DNA of 64,000 nucleotides from Bacteroidia bacterium (GTDB lineage Bacteria; Bacteroidota; Bacteroidia; Flavobacteriales; Schleiferiaceae): NCBI GenBank assembly GCA_030424545.1, contig JAUHWL010000003.1, positions 124,001 to 188,000 of the forward strand, read 5' to 3'. Shown piece by piece: positions 27,356 to 35,243 of this stretch (position 1 is its first letter; each line of letters starts with the position of its first letter). The notes under the pieces were generated by a model. It saw only the letters and a program-made list of their open reading frames with translations, ran no database searches and was not told where the DNA came from. The position numbers and the translations under genes were made by a program.

Positions 27356-27976
27356 TTACTTGCTAGGTATGCTTTGCTCATAAGGTATGCGCTGCGAAAT
27401 GCTTCTGCCTAAAGTAACTTCGTCTGCAAACTCTAATTCGTCTCCAACGGCAATGCCGCGTGCTATGGTGGTAATTTTAACCGTAGAATCTTTTAGTTTT
27501 CTAAAAATATAAAAGTTCGTAGTATCACCCTCCATGGTGGTGTTAAGTGCTAAAATTACTTCATCTATAGAATCTTCAGCTACCTTTTTTACTAATGTAG
27601 CAATGTTTAACTCGCTAGGGCCAATGCCATCAAGTGGAGAAATCAACCCGCCAAGAACATGATAAAGCCCGTTATAATTGCCTGTATTTTCTAAAGCCAT
27701 TACATCTCTCACATCCTCAACAACACACAAAATATTTTCTTGTCGTTTTGGATTGCTACAAATACCGCAAATTTCAGTGTCAGAAATGTTGTGGCATTTT
27801 TGGCAATAAATGGTTTGTGTGCGCAATTTTACCACGGCATCGGCCAAACTCAACGACTGATCTTCGGGCTGTTTGAGCAAATGCAACGCCAAGCGAAGGG
27901 CAGTTTTCTGACCGATTCCGGGGAGTTTAGAAATTTCATGAACGGCTTGTTCAATTCGTTTTGATGAATAACTCAT
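27356..27976 (-). CDS. recR: Recombination protein RecR
   Basis: 206 residues, normal length. The N-terminal helix-hairpin-helix ('[19 protein letters not shown]'), the C4 zinc finger ('[16 protein letters not shown]') and the Toprim domain ('[15 protein letters not shown]', '[13 protein letters not shown]') are all intact. It works with RecF/RecO to load RecA at gaps and stalled forks. Located upstream of the membrane glycosyltransferase in the same direction. Confidence 0.97.
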   Translation of the reverse strand: MSYSSKRIEQAVHEISKLPGIGQKTALRLALHLLKQPEDQSLSLADAVVKLRTQTIYCQKCHNISDTEICGICSNPKRQENILCVVEDVRDVMALENTGNYNGLYHVLGGLISPLDGIGPSELNIATLVKKVAEDSIDEVILALNTTMEGDTTNFYIFRKLKDSTVKITTIARGIAVGDELEFADEVTLGRSISQRIPYEQSIPSK

Positions 27977-28061
27977 TTGTTGACTATTGAAAAAATCAAT
28001 GTGGCCAAACCTCGGTAATATTTTTGGATAATTTTTTATTTACCAGCGCGGGTTTAAAAAT

Positions 28062-30185
28062 TTACTGCACAATAGTAATCATGCCATTTTTAAGCTGATG
28101 CACCACGCGGCCATATTCTGTGCCGCGGTACGAAAACTGATACGTGTAAACGCCCAATGGCATTTTTTGGCCATTTACGGTGCCATCCCATGGAGGTGTT
28201 TTTTCGGTGATTTCTGCTATTTTATTTCCCCAACGGTCAAAAATAATGAGGTTGTAGGTAAAGTCTGGGCAATCGGCCACGGGGGCAAACGTGTCGTTTA
28301 GGCCATCGCCATCGGGGGTAAAGGCGTTGGCCAGATACACGTTGCAAATGCACTTTTTAATTTCTACAAAAGCTTGGTCATGCACTTGGCCACAAGGGTT
28401 GGCCACATCTACGCTGTAGGTGGCGGTGGTGGTGGGATAAATGGTGGCGGTGGTTTCTCCGGTGCTCCACAAATAGGTGGCGCTATCAGCTTCAAAATGA
28501 AGGGTGATTTTAAAATTATCGCACACGCTGGTATCTTTTAATTGCGCTTGTGGCGGGTCTAGTACCACCACGTTTAGCGTATCTGTTTGGCTGCCGCAGT
28601 TGTTGTAGGCGGTGGCCACATACATGCCCGTTTTTGTAATGAGTAAGGTAGAATCTGTGCTGCCCGTGTTCCATAAATAGTTGGCGGCAAAACCTTGGCC
28701 AATGTCTAAGGCGAGGCTTTCTCCGGCACACAAAAGCGTATCATTTGGCAATTGCACATGGGGGCTGGGTTCTACAAAAACGGTATCTGCCAGCGTATCT
28801 GCCACGCCTTGCCACCAGGTGGCCACTTGCACATAATATTTGCCGTAGCTACTGTAGTGGTGCACGGGTTGCAACAGGGTGCTGGTGTTGGCAGCGCCAC
28901 TGGCCGGGTCGCCAAAATCCCAACGCACGCTGTCTATCATGGTTTTGTAGGTGAGATCAAACACCACGCTATCTTGGCAGGCATAGCTTAGTGCAAAAGG
29001 CGGGGCGGCTAGCCAGTTGGGGACGAATTGGGGGAAAACTAAGAATTGTTGATTTTCTTGTGGTAGTATGGCGTTGGGGATGAAATTACCTTGAACCAAC
29101 GAACTGTCTGGATAGGTGATTTCGCCAATTTTTGAGCTTCCATTATCATAATGGGCGATATATAGCTTTTGATTTGGCGCTTGTTTTATATAAAGAAAAG
29201 GGTCGTAGTTCACAAAGAGTGTATCAACAGAATTTACTATGGCTGTATTGGTACCTTGAGATAAATCATACCGCAATAGCGTATTTGGTACTGCACCAAC
29301 ACCTGGCTTAAACACAAATAAATATTGACTACTAGGGCTAAAACACATTAAAACGCCTCCGTAAATAGGAGAAATATCAATGGTATTTAGAAGATTAAAT
29401 GAATTGGCGTTTGGGTTGTATTGGTAATATCTTAAATACATATTGTTACCTCCCATGTATTGCGGTGATATAGTTCGGTTTGCACGATTGTTCCATATAT
29501 GCACATTATGAGTAGCGTAATTGTTAGAAATAGGTGCCAAGCTAATCGTGCCAATACTGTCTATAATAACCATTCTTTTTGTTGGAGTGGGATTGGTACC
29601 TGTGGTTGATAAAAGAAAAAAGATCTCGTATCTATTTTTCGACTCGTTAAAAATGGGCTCTATATTTCCATTTATTATTTTACCATTCATCAAGCTCGTG
29701 GGAATAACAGGAACGTTTTTTGAAATTACTTTTCCTAAACCATTGTTCTGACTTATATCGACTATAGAATAATAAAAATTGTAATTTGTTGGATAACCAC
29801 TAATTATGTTCAGAGAATCCATATATCCTACGTGTAAAATTGCAAACAATGAATCACTATTTGGTATAGGTAGAATCACTTCGGCAGAGTAAGATTGATC
29901 TTGGTGGTAATAGAAGAGTCTTTGTCCGTTTTCCATGGGAACATGACTGCTGTGATAAACCGTAGTATTTGATTTATAAAAAAGTAAGTTTCCATTTTTA
30001 TCAGAAATACATGAAAGAGCAGGGGTGCGTTGGGATAAAGGGTCAATAGCACTCGAACTAAATAGGATTGGACTACCTGTTGTAAAGTTAAGTCCCACCC
30101 CATTTTTTATTACCCAATTGTCGGCATAGCCTTGGGCAAAAGCTTGGCCACAACAAATCAGAAGTATATATAGCAAATAGCGCAT
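28062..30185 (-). CDS. T9SS-secreted surface protein with PKD-like domains and type B sorting domain
   Basis: 707 residues from ATG 30185 (a TTG one codon earlier is less likely). Signal peptide ends at 'CCGQAFAQ'. The N-terminal ~390 residues are beta-rich and unrecognised, possibly a propeller; then a PKD-like domain around residues 410-480 ('VRWDFGDPASG', 'HHYSSYGKYYVQVA') and Ig-like repeats ('NYLWNTGSTDSTLLI', 'TYLWSTGETTATIY'). The C-terminus ('NAFTPDGDGLNDTFAP', 'IFDRWGNKI', 'LGVYTYQF') is the gliding-motility-associated type B sorting signal. It is exported by the type IX system to the cell surface. A C11 tract lies 60 bases upstream of the start. Confidence 0.9.
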   Translation of the reverse strand: MRYLLYILLICCGQAFAQGYADNWVIKNGVGLNFTTGSPILFSSSAIDPLSQRTPALSCISDKNGNLLFYKSNTTVYHSSHVPMENGQRLFYYHQDQSYSAEVILPIPNSDSLFAILHVGYMDSLNIISGYPTNYNFYYSIVDISQNNGLGKVISKNVPVIPTSLMNGKIINGNIEPIFNESKNRYEIFFLLSTTGTNPTPTKRMVIIDSIGTISLAPISNNYATHNVHIWNNRANRTISPQYMGGNNMYLRYYQYNPNANSFNLLNTIDISPIYGGVLMCFSPSSQYLFVFKPGVGAVPNTLLRYDLSQGTNTAIVNSVDTLFVNYDPFLYIKQAPNQKLYIAHYDNGSSKIGEITYPDSSLVQGNFIPNAILPQENQQFLVFPQFVPNWLAAPPFALSYACQDSVVFDLTYKTMIDSVRWDFGDPASGAANTSTLLQPVHHYSSYGKYYVQVATWWQGVADTLADTVFVEPSPHVQLPNDTLLCAGESLALDIGQGFAANYLWNTGSTDSTLLITKTGMYVATAYNNCGSQTDTLNVVVLDPPQAQLKDTSVCDNFKITLHFEADSATYLWSTGETTATIYPTTTATYSVDVANPCGQVHDQAFVEIKKCICNVYLANAFTPDGDGLNDTFAPVADCPDFTYNLIIFDRWGNKIAEITEKTPPWDGTVNGQKMPLGVYTYQFSYRGTEYGRVVHQLKNGMITIVQ

Positions 30186-30244
30186 CAATAGATTAAAAAT
30201 GCGTTACATAGAAATATACGCTCGAAAAGAGAGAATGTACTTAC

Positions 30245-30255
30245 GGGGGGGGGGG
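30245..30255. repeat. Homopolymer G11/C11 tract upstream of T9SS protein gene
   Basis: Eleven G on the plus strand (eleven C on the coding strand of the reverse gene), 59 bases upstream of its ATG. A -7-like TATATTTC lies at 30211-30218 on the coding strand, placing the tract just beyond the -33 region. The rest of the gap 30186-30431 shows nothing else. Confidence 0.9.
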
Positions 30256-30431
30256 TAAATTGCTGTGTGGCTGGCAGTCTAGTTTTCATTGAAATAGAAT
30301 TTCTGACATTAAACAAAGCCAAAGTTAAATAGAATATCCATTTTAAAAAACCATTACGCTGAGAAAATAGGGCATATTATTTCTCGATGGCGATACTGCA
30401 TTTCTTTTCGAGCGGTATGGGCAAAAAAAAA

Positions 30432-31568
30432 TCACCCCAAATCCAAATTATCAAATTTTATTCTGGTAACCCATTTTCCCATTTTTTTCTGAGTTACTTT
30501 AAAGTGGTGTTCCTCTTCGGGCGAAACAAAAGTGATGGCTTCGCCTGGATTATCAGCACGGCCGGTGCGGCCAATGCGGTGTACAAAATCTTTGGGCGAG
30601 CGGGGCAAATCATAGTTAATCACATACGGCAAAAAGGCAATGTCAATTCCGCGCGAAAGCAAATCTGTAGTAACCAAAATGCGCAATTGCCCGGCTTTAA
30701 ATGCGCGCAATGTTTCTTTTCTGGAGCCTTGACTTTTTTTGCTGTGCGTGGCTTTAGCGTCAATTCCGTTTTTTTTGAGTTTGTCTGCAACATGATCTGC
30801 TTTATATACAGAAGAGGTGAAAATCAACACCTGATTCATGGCCTCGTTTTTTAGCAAATGGCGCAGTAAAATGCCTTTTTTATCATCCGCTACAAAATAA
30901 GCAAGTTGCTTTATTAAATCTAGATTTTCTTGTTCGGATTCAATTTTAATCACCTGCGGATTGTGTAATAAAAGTTGCGTAATCTCTTCTACTTTGTCAG
31001 TTAATGTTGCCGAGAAAAGCAAGTTTTGGCGCTTTTGTGAGAGTAGAGAAAATATGCGTTTCATCTCTTCTTCAAAACCGAGGTTGAGCATTTTGTCGGC
31101 TTCGTCAAGCACTAGAATTTCAATATTGCCCAAATGCACAGCTTTGCTGTCTACAAGCTCTAGCAAACGGCCGGGCGTAGCCACCAAAATATGGGTGCCG
31201 TACAACGCTTTCATTTGCGGATTGATAGAAACGCCACCAAAAACTGCCATGGATTTTGGGGCATCGGGTAGAGTAGCGCCAAAGGTTTTAAACACATCGT
31301 TTACCTGAACGGCCAACTCGCGTGTGGGCACCAAAACCAGCACATTTACATCTCTAGATTTTGTTAAAGCATTGCGTTGCAAATGCATTAAAATGGGCAA
31401 CACAAAGCTGGCTGTTTTTCCAGACCCGGTTTGTGCTATGCCCAGCACATCTTTATTTTTTAATATGGCCGGAATAGCTTTTTCTTGAATTGGCGTGGGT
31501 TTTTTAAACCCTGAACCATGCAATGCGTCTACAAGTGTTGGCAGTAATCCTAGCGCTTTAAAGGTCAT
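30432..31568 (-). CDS. DEAD-box ATP-dependent RNA helicase (RhlE-like)
   Basis: 378 residues, only the two RecA-like lobes and no C-terminal extension. Motifs: Q motif 'PTPIQEKAIP', I 'AQTGSGKT', Ia 'PTRELAVQV', II 'DEAD', III 'SAT', V 'TTDLLSRGIDI', VI 'HRIGRTGRA'. It unwinds RNA duplexes, probably in ribosome assembly or mRNA decay. The short C-terminus is unusual, since most RhlE proteins carry a basic tail. Single gene. Confidence 0.95.
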   Translation of the reverse strand: MTFKALGLLPTLVDALHGSGFKKPTPIQEKAIPAILKNKDVLGIAQTGSGKTASFVLPILMHLQRNALTKSRDVNVLVLVPTRELAVQVNDVFKTFGATLPDAPKSMAVFGGVSINPQMKALYGTHILVATPGRLLELVDSKAVHLGNIEILVLDEADKMLNLGFEEEMKRIFSLLSQKRQNLLFSATLTDKVEEITQLLLHNPQVIKIESEQENLDLIKQLAYFVADDKKGILLRHLLKNEAMNQVLIFTSSVYKADHVADKLKKNGIDAKATHSKKSQGSRKETLRAFKAGQLRILVTTDLLSRGIDIAFLPYVINYDLPRSPKDFVHRIGRTGRADNPGEAITFVSPEEEHHFKVTQKKMGKWVTRIKFDNLDLG

Positions 31569-31710
31569 AAATTGTAATAATTGTTGGAGAAAAATAAAGC
31601 GGTGAAGATATTGGTTCTGTGCTTAAAATGGTGCCAATAGTGCAACAATCATCGTAACCAAAAAAGACTTACAAATGCTGCGTTTTCCTGAATTTGGAAG
31701 ATTAAATCGT

Positions 31711-32067
31711 TTAACTTTTTATGATAAAAGCTTTCGCATCGGAAACGGTTTGTTTGCTGTTTCCAACAAAAATAGTTTCGCCTATCACCAAAACGGGGCG
31801 TTTTAAAAAGGTGTAATCTTCCAGCAAATATTGTTTGTACTCGTCTTCAGTAAGTGCTTTTTGGGCCAATCCCATTGCCTGATATTTTCTTGCACGTTTG
31901 TTTATCAAAGCCTCGTAACCGCCAGTCATTCTTGCCAACATATCTACTTCTTTTTCTGTAAGCGGAGTTTCTTTGATGTTCTGCATTTCTACATCAGCCG
32001 GAAGCGCTAATTCTTTTATAATTCGCAGGCACGTAGAGCAGCTTTTTAAGTAGTAAAATTTTTTCAT
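31711..32067 (-). CDS. ArsC/Spx-family thioredoxin-fold protein
   Basis: 118 residues. 'FYYLKSCSTCLRIIKEL' has Cys10-x-x-Cys13 at the start of helix 1, as in Spx/ArsC-like proteins; 'INKRARKYQAMGL' and 'LEDYTFLKRPVLVI' are the conserved Arg-containing and cis-Pro regions. Family members are arsenate reductases or regulators; the CxxC form is closer to the YffB/Spx side, so arsenate reduction is not assured. Single gene; nothing is seen in the ~140 bases between it and the helicase. Confidence 0.8.
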   Translation of the reverse strand: MKKFYYLKSCSTCLRIIKELALPADVEMQNIKETPLTEKEVDMLARMTGGYEALINKRARKYQAMGLAQKALTEDEYKQYLLEDYTFLKRPVLVIGETIFVGNSKQTVSDAKAFIIKS

Positions 32068-32154
32068 GGGGTAAAATTAAAGCCATTGGTGATATGTTAA
32101 ACCCACTTTGTCAATAGGTTTAAAAAGTGCAGAGAAGAAAGTTATTTTCGCGCC

Positions 32155-32772
32155 ATGCATTTTACGCTTTTTCAAATTTTAGATCTGCTCGGAACCTTTG
32201 CATTTGCAATTTCTGGGGCTTCTTTGGCCATAAAAAAAGAGTTTGATGTATTTGGCATTTTTGTTCTTGCTTTTGTAACCGCAATTGGGGGAGGCACAGT
32301 GCGCGATGTGCTGATTGGAGAACAGCCTGTATCTTGGATGCATAGTTCTGAATTGATTATTTGTATTGTTTTTGGTGCTTTTTCGGCCATAATCTTTAAC
32401 AGGTGGATGAATAAGCTCAACTATTTTGTTTTTCTTTTTGATGCTATTGGACTTGGTTTTTTCACCATTGCCGGAATAGAAAAAGGGTTAAATTTTGAAT
32501 TAAACATTTTTATCTGTATCTCTTTAGGTACCATTTCGGCAACCTTTGGTGGTTTAATAAGAGATATTATTTCTGGCGAAAAACCTATGCTTTTAATGCG
32601 AAAAGAAATTTACGCCATTGCCAGCGCAAGTGGTGGCTGTTTGTTTTTTATCCTCCAATTTTTAGAAGTAAACCAAAGTGTGAATGTTATTTCGTGTATT
32701 TCGTTTGTGTTTTTAGTACGAATCATCACCTCGAAATACGGCATAAAACTGCCTATTATCAAAGAAAAATAA
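32155..32772 (+). CDS. TRIC-type cation channel family protein (YadS/UPF0126)
   Basis: 205 residues with seven predicted helices in two repeats of the UPF0126 domain. Signature segments are 'IGGGTVRDVLIGEQPVSW' and 'ATFGGLIRDIISGEKPML', the paired GGxxRD motifs. Prokaryotic TRIC homologues form monovalent cation channels; a glycine-transport role has been proposed for some relatives. Inner membrane. Freestanding, divergent from the ArsC-like gene. Confidence 0.85.
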   Translation: MHFTLFQILDLLGTFAFAISGASLAIKKEFDVFGIFVLAFVTAIGGGTVRDVLIGEQPVSWMHSSELIICIVFGAFSAIIFNRWMNKLNYFVFLFDAIGLGFFTIAGIEKGLNFELNIFICISLGTISATFGGLIRDIISGEKPMLLMRKEIYAIASASGGCLFFILQFLEVNQSVNVISCISFVFLVRIITSKYGIKLPIIKEK

Positions 32773-32843
32773 TTTTTAAAAACACGTGAATAACTGGTTT
32801 TAAAAGTTGAATATTTTCACCATCTATTGTTCATCTTTACCGC

Positions 32844-34361
32844 ATGTCTCCAACGCTAATCCTCACTTTAATTGCGGCCTATTTTGCGCTGCTTTTAATC
32901 ATTGCCCGCATTACAGGCAAGTCTGATGATAATCAAACATTTTTTACAGGCAAAAAAAGCTCGCCTTGGTACGTAGTTGCTTTTGGCATGATTGGCGCTT
33001 CGTTAAGCGGAGTAACATTTATCTCGGTACCGGGTTGGGTGGCCAATAGCCAGTTTAGTTATATGCAAATGGTATTGGGGTATTTGTTGGGCTATTTGTT
33101 CATCGCCCAAGTATTATTGCCGCTGTATTACAAATTAAATCTTACTTCTATTTACAGCTATTTAGGTCAGCGTTTTGGCAGTGTAAGCTATAGAACAGGT
33201 GCGTTTTTCTTTTTATTATCAAGGGTAATTGGCGCATCATTTCGGTTGTATTTGGTAGCCACGGTTTTGCAAATGGCCTTGTTTGATGCTTGGGGAGTGC
33301 CTTTTTGGTTAACGGTAACTTTAACCATAGCCCTAATTTGGGTATATACATTTAAGGGAGGTATAAAAACCATTGTATATACTGATACGTTGCAAACAGC
33401 ATTTATGCTATTGGCCGTTGGATTTGCCATTTACATGGTGCAGGATTCTTTGTTAGCGCCAGGAGATAATTTATTGAACTACATCGCCAATAGCGAGTTG
33501 AGCAAGATTTTCTTTTTTGATGATGTAAACAGCAGCAAGTTTTTTGTAAAACAATTTTTAGCGGGAGCATCAATAACCATTGCCATGACGGGTCTAGACC
33601 AAGACATGATGCAGAAAAACCTCACCTGCAAAAACGTTGGCGATGCGCAAAAAAACATGTATTGGTTTAGCTTGAGTTTGGTGCTTGTAAACCTTGTGTT
33701 TTTAGCATTGGGATTACTACTAACTGATTATGCCGAAGTCAACAACATTGCGGCATCTGGAGATACGCTTTTCCCGACTTTGGCCTTGCAAGGTGGATTA
33801 AGCGCATGGGTTGGTTTTTTCTTTATTATAGGGCTTATTGCTGCAGCTTATTCTAGTGCAGACTCGGCATTAACGGCATTAACTACTTCTTTTTCGGTAG
33901 ATTTTTTGGGTATAGATAAAACAGATTCTGCAAAAAACAGGATCCAACGAAAATGGGTGCACGTGGGGTTTTCGTTATTGCTTTTGCTGGTAATAATTCT
34001 GTTTAAATATGTGGTTAGCGAAAACGTAATTAAAGATTTGTTTATGGTTGCGGGCTATACATATGGCCCATTGCTAGGTATGTTCTTATTTGGCTTGTTT
34101 ACTAAATTTAACATAAAAGATAAATGGGTTCCTGTGGTGGCCATTGCAGCACCCTTGTGCACATACATCATTAGCATTTCGGGAACATTATATGCATACT
34201 TCGTTGTACAGCCTCCGCTACAAAATGCCGAAACCATGTGGCAAAGTGCAGCCACTTTTGCCAAGGAAAATTATTATCAATTTGGGTTTGAAGTGCTTTT
34301 GATAAACGGTACGCTTACCTTTTTGGGCTTGCTATTATTACTTAAAAAAGAAGAAAAATAG
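32844..34361 (+). CDS. Sodium:solute symporter (SSS family)
   Basis: 505 residues, about 13 helices. Helix 1-2 region 'GMIGASLSGVTFISVPG' and 'TGLDQDMMQKNL' plus 'YSSADSALTALTTSF' match the SSS (LeuT-fold) family. It imports a solute with Na+; the substrate is not determinable. It is convergent with the sulfotransferase gene (seven bases). A second SSS symporter, with a long hydrophilic insertion, lies at 37826-39532. Confidence 0.88.
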   Translation: MSPTLILTLIAAYFALLLIIARITGKSDDNQTFFTGKKSSPWYVVAFGMIGASLSGVTFISVPGWVANSQFSYMQMVLGYLLGYLFIAQVLLPLYYKLNLTSIYSYLGQRFGSVSYRTGAFFFLLSRVIGASFRLYLVATVLQMALFDAWGVPFWLTVTLTIALIWVYTFKGGIKTIVYTDTLQTAFMLLAVGFAIYMVQDSLLAPGDNLLNYIANSELSKIFFFDDVNSSKFFVKQFLAGASITIAMTGLDQDMMQKNLTCKNVGDAQKNMYWFSLSLVLVNLVFLALGLLLTDYAEVNNIAASGDTLFPTLALQGGLSAWVGFFFIIGLIAAAYSSADSALTALTTSFSVDFLGIDKTDSAKNRIQRKWVHVGFSLLLLLVIILFKYVVSENVIKDLFMVAGYTYGPLLGMFLFGLFTKFNIKDKWVPVVAIAAPLCTYIISISGTLYAYFVVQPPLQNAETMWQSAATFAKENYYQFGFEVLLINGTLTFLGLLLLLKKEEK

Positions 34362-34368
34362 TGTTTGG

Positions 34369-35007
34369 TTATTTCTCAAACGTATAGCCAAAAACAGCAA
34401 GATCTTCTTGAAACCATTCGCGCACAATTTCTTTGGTTTCGTCATCGTAAAAAGTTTTGTAATCAACTTTTTTTGTTGATTTAAGATGTGGTAAATTGTT
34501 TTTTACTCCAATTATATTGGCAATCTTCTTAAAGTCTTCTTCTATGTTTTCAAACCGGATTCTGTTTTCAATTACAATGCGGCCTTCGCTATCTTTTAGC
34601 CAATCTACCTGCGGCTGAAACATTTTAACATTGTCATAATAAAACGTGTTTTTGTCTTTGCCATAAGTGCATTTTACCCAATCTTTAAACGTAATATGGC
34701 CATCGCCCATGTTGGTTTGGTTGGTAGCAATTCTAAAATTGTAATGAGATACCACTTTGCTCCAGGGGTTTCTAACAACGGTAAATTTAAAAGCAGCATC
34801 AAAATTTTCTTGTCCTACAATTTCAATAATATTGGGTACGGTAAGATGGTTTATATGTGGCAATCCTATTGTTTTTGCCACGCTTGTTCCTCCTGTTTTA
34901 TTGATGTGAATAAAAATGAAATTCCTCTTTTTTCCTTTTCTTATCGGGTAATGGTTCGGAGCTCTGGTTATTTTCTTTTTTACCGCTTTTAAAAATTTTA
35001 TAATCAT
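34369..35007 (-). CDS. PAPS-dependent sulfotransferase (Sulfotransfer_2 family)
   Basis: 212 residues. The 5'-phosphosulfate-binding loop 'FIHINKTGGTSVAKTI' and the 3'-phosphate-binding 'FTVVRNPWSKVVSHYNFR' motif are both intact. The family transfers sulfate from PAPS to hydroxyls of carbohydrates. No signal peptide is seen, so it is cytoplasmic or peripheral. PAPS would come from the cysC/cysDN genes at 55.5-58.3 kb. Divergent from the PIG-L gene, with ~235 bases between and no clear site in the gap. Confidence 0.85.
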   Translation of the reverse strand: MIIKFLKAVKKKITRAPNHYPIRKGKKRNFIFIHINKTGGTSVAKTIGLPHINHLTVPNIIEIVGQENFDAAFKFTVVRNPWSKVVSHYNFRIATNQTNMGDGHITFKDWVKCTYGKDKNTFYYDNVKMFQPQVDWLKDSEGRIVIENRIRFENIEEDFKKIANIIGVKNNLPHLKSTKKVDYKTFYDDETKEIVREWFQEDLAVFGYTFEK

Positions 35008-35243
35008 TGTTTATGCAAATATTTGGCAAGAAAATGGGGTGTTATTCGTTGTTTTTTCTCGTCAACAAAAGTGTGCTTTTTATATGAAAAAAGTAAGTTT
35101 AGTAAATCGCCTCATTATTTCAATTTTACAGATGTAAAAAAACATTTCGGCATTGCATTTGTTGGAAGTAACGTTTAGGAATGAATTATACCAAACCAAA
35201 ATGGCATCTTTGTCATCCACCAAAATTATTTTCTTGTTTTTTT

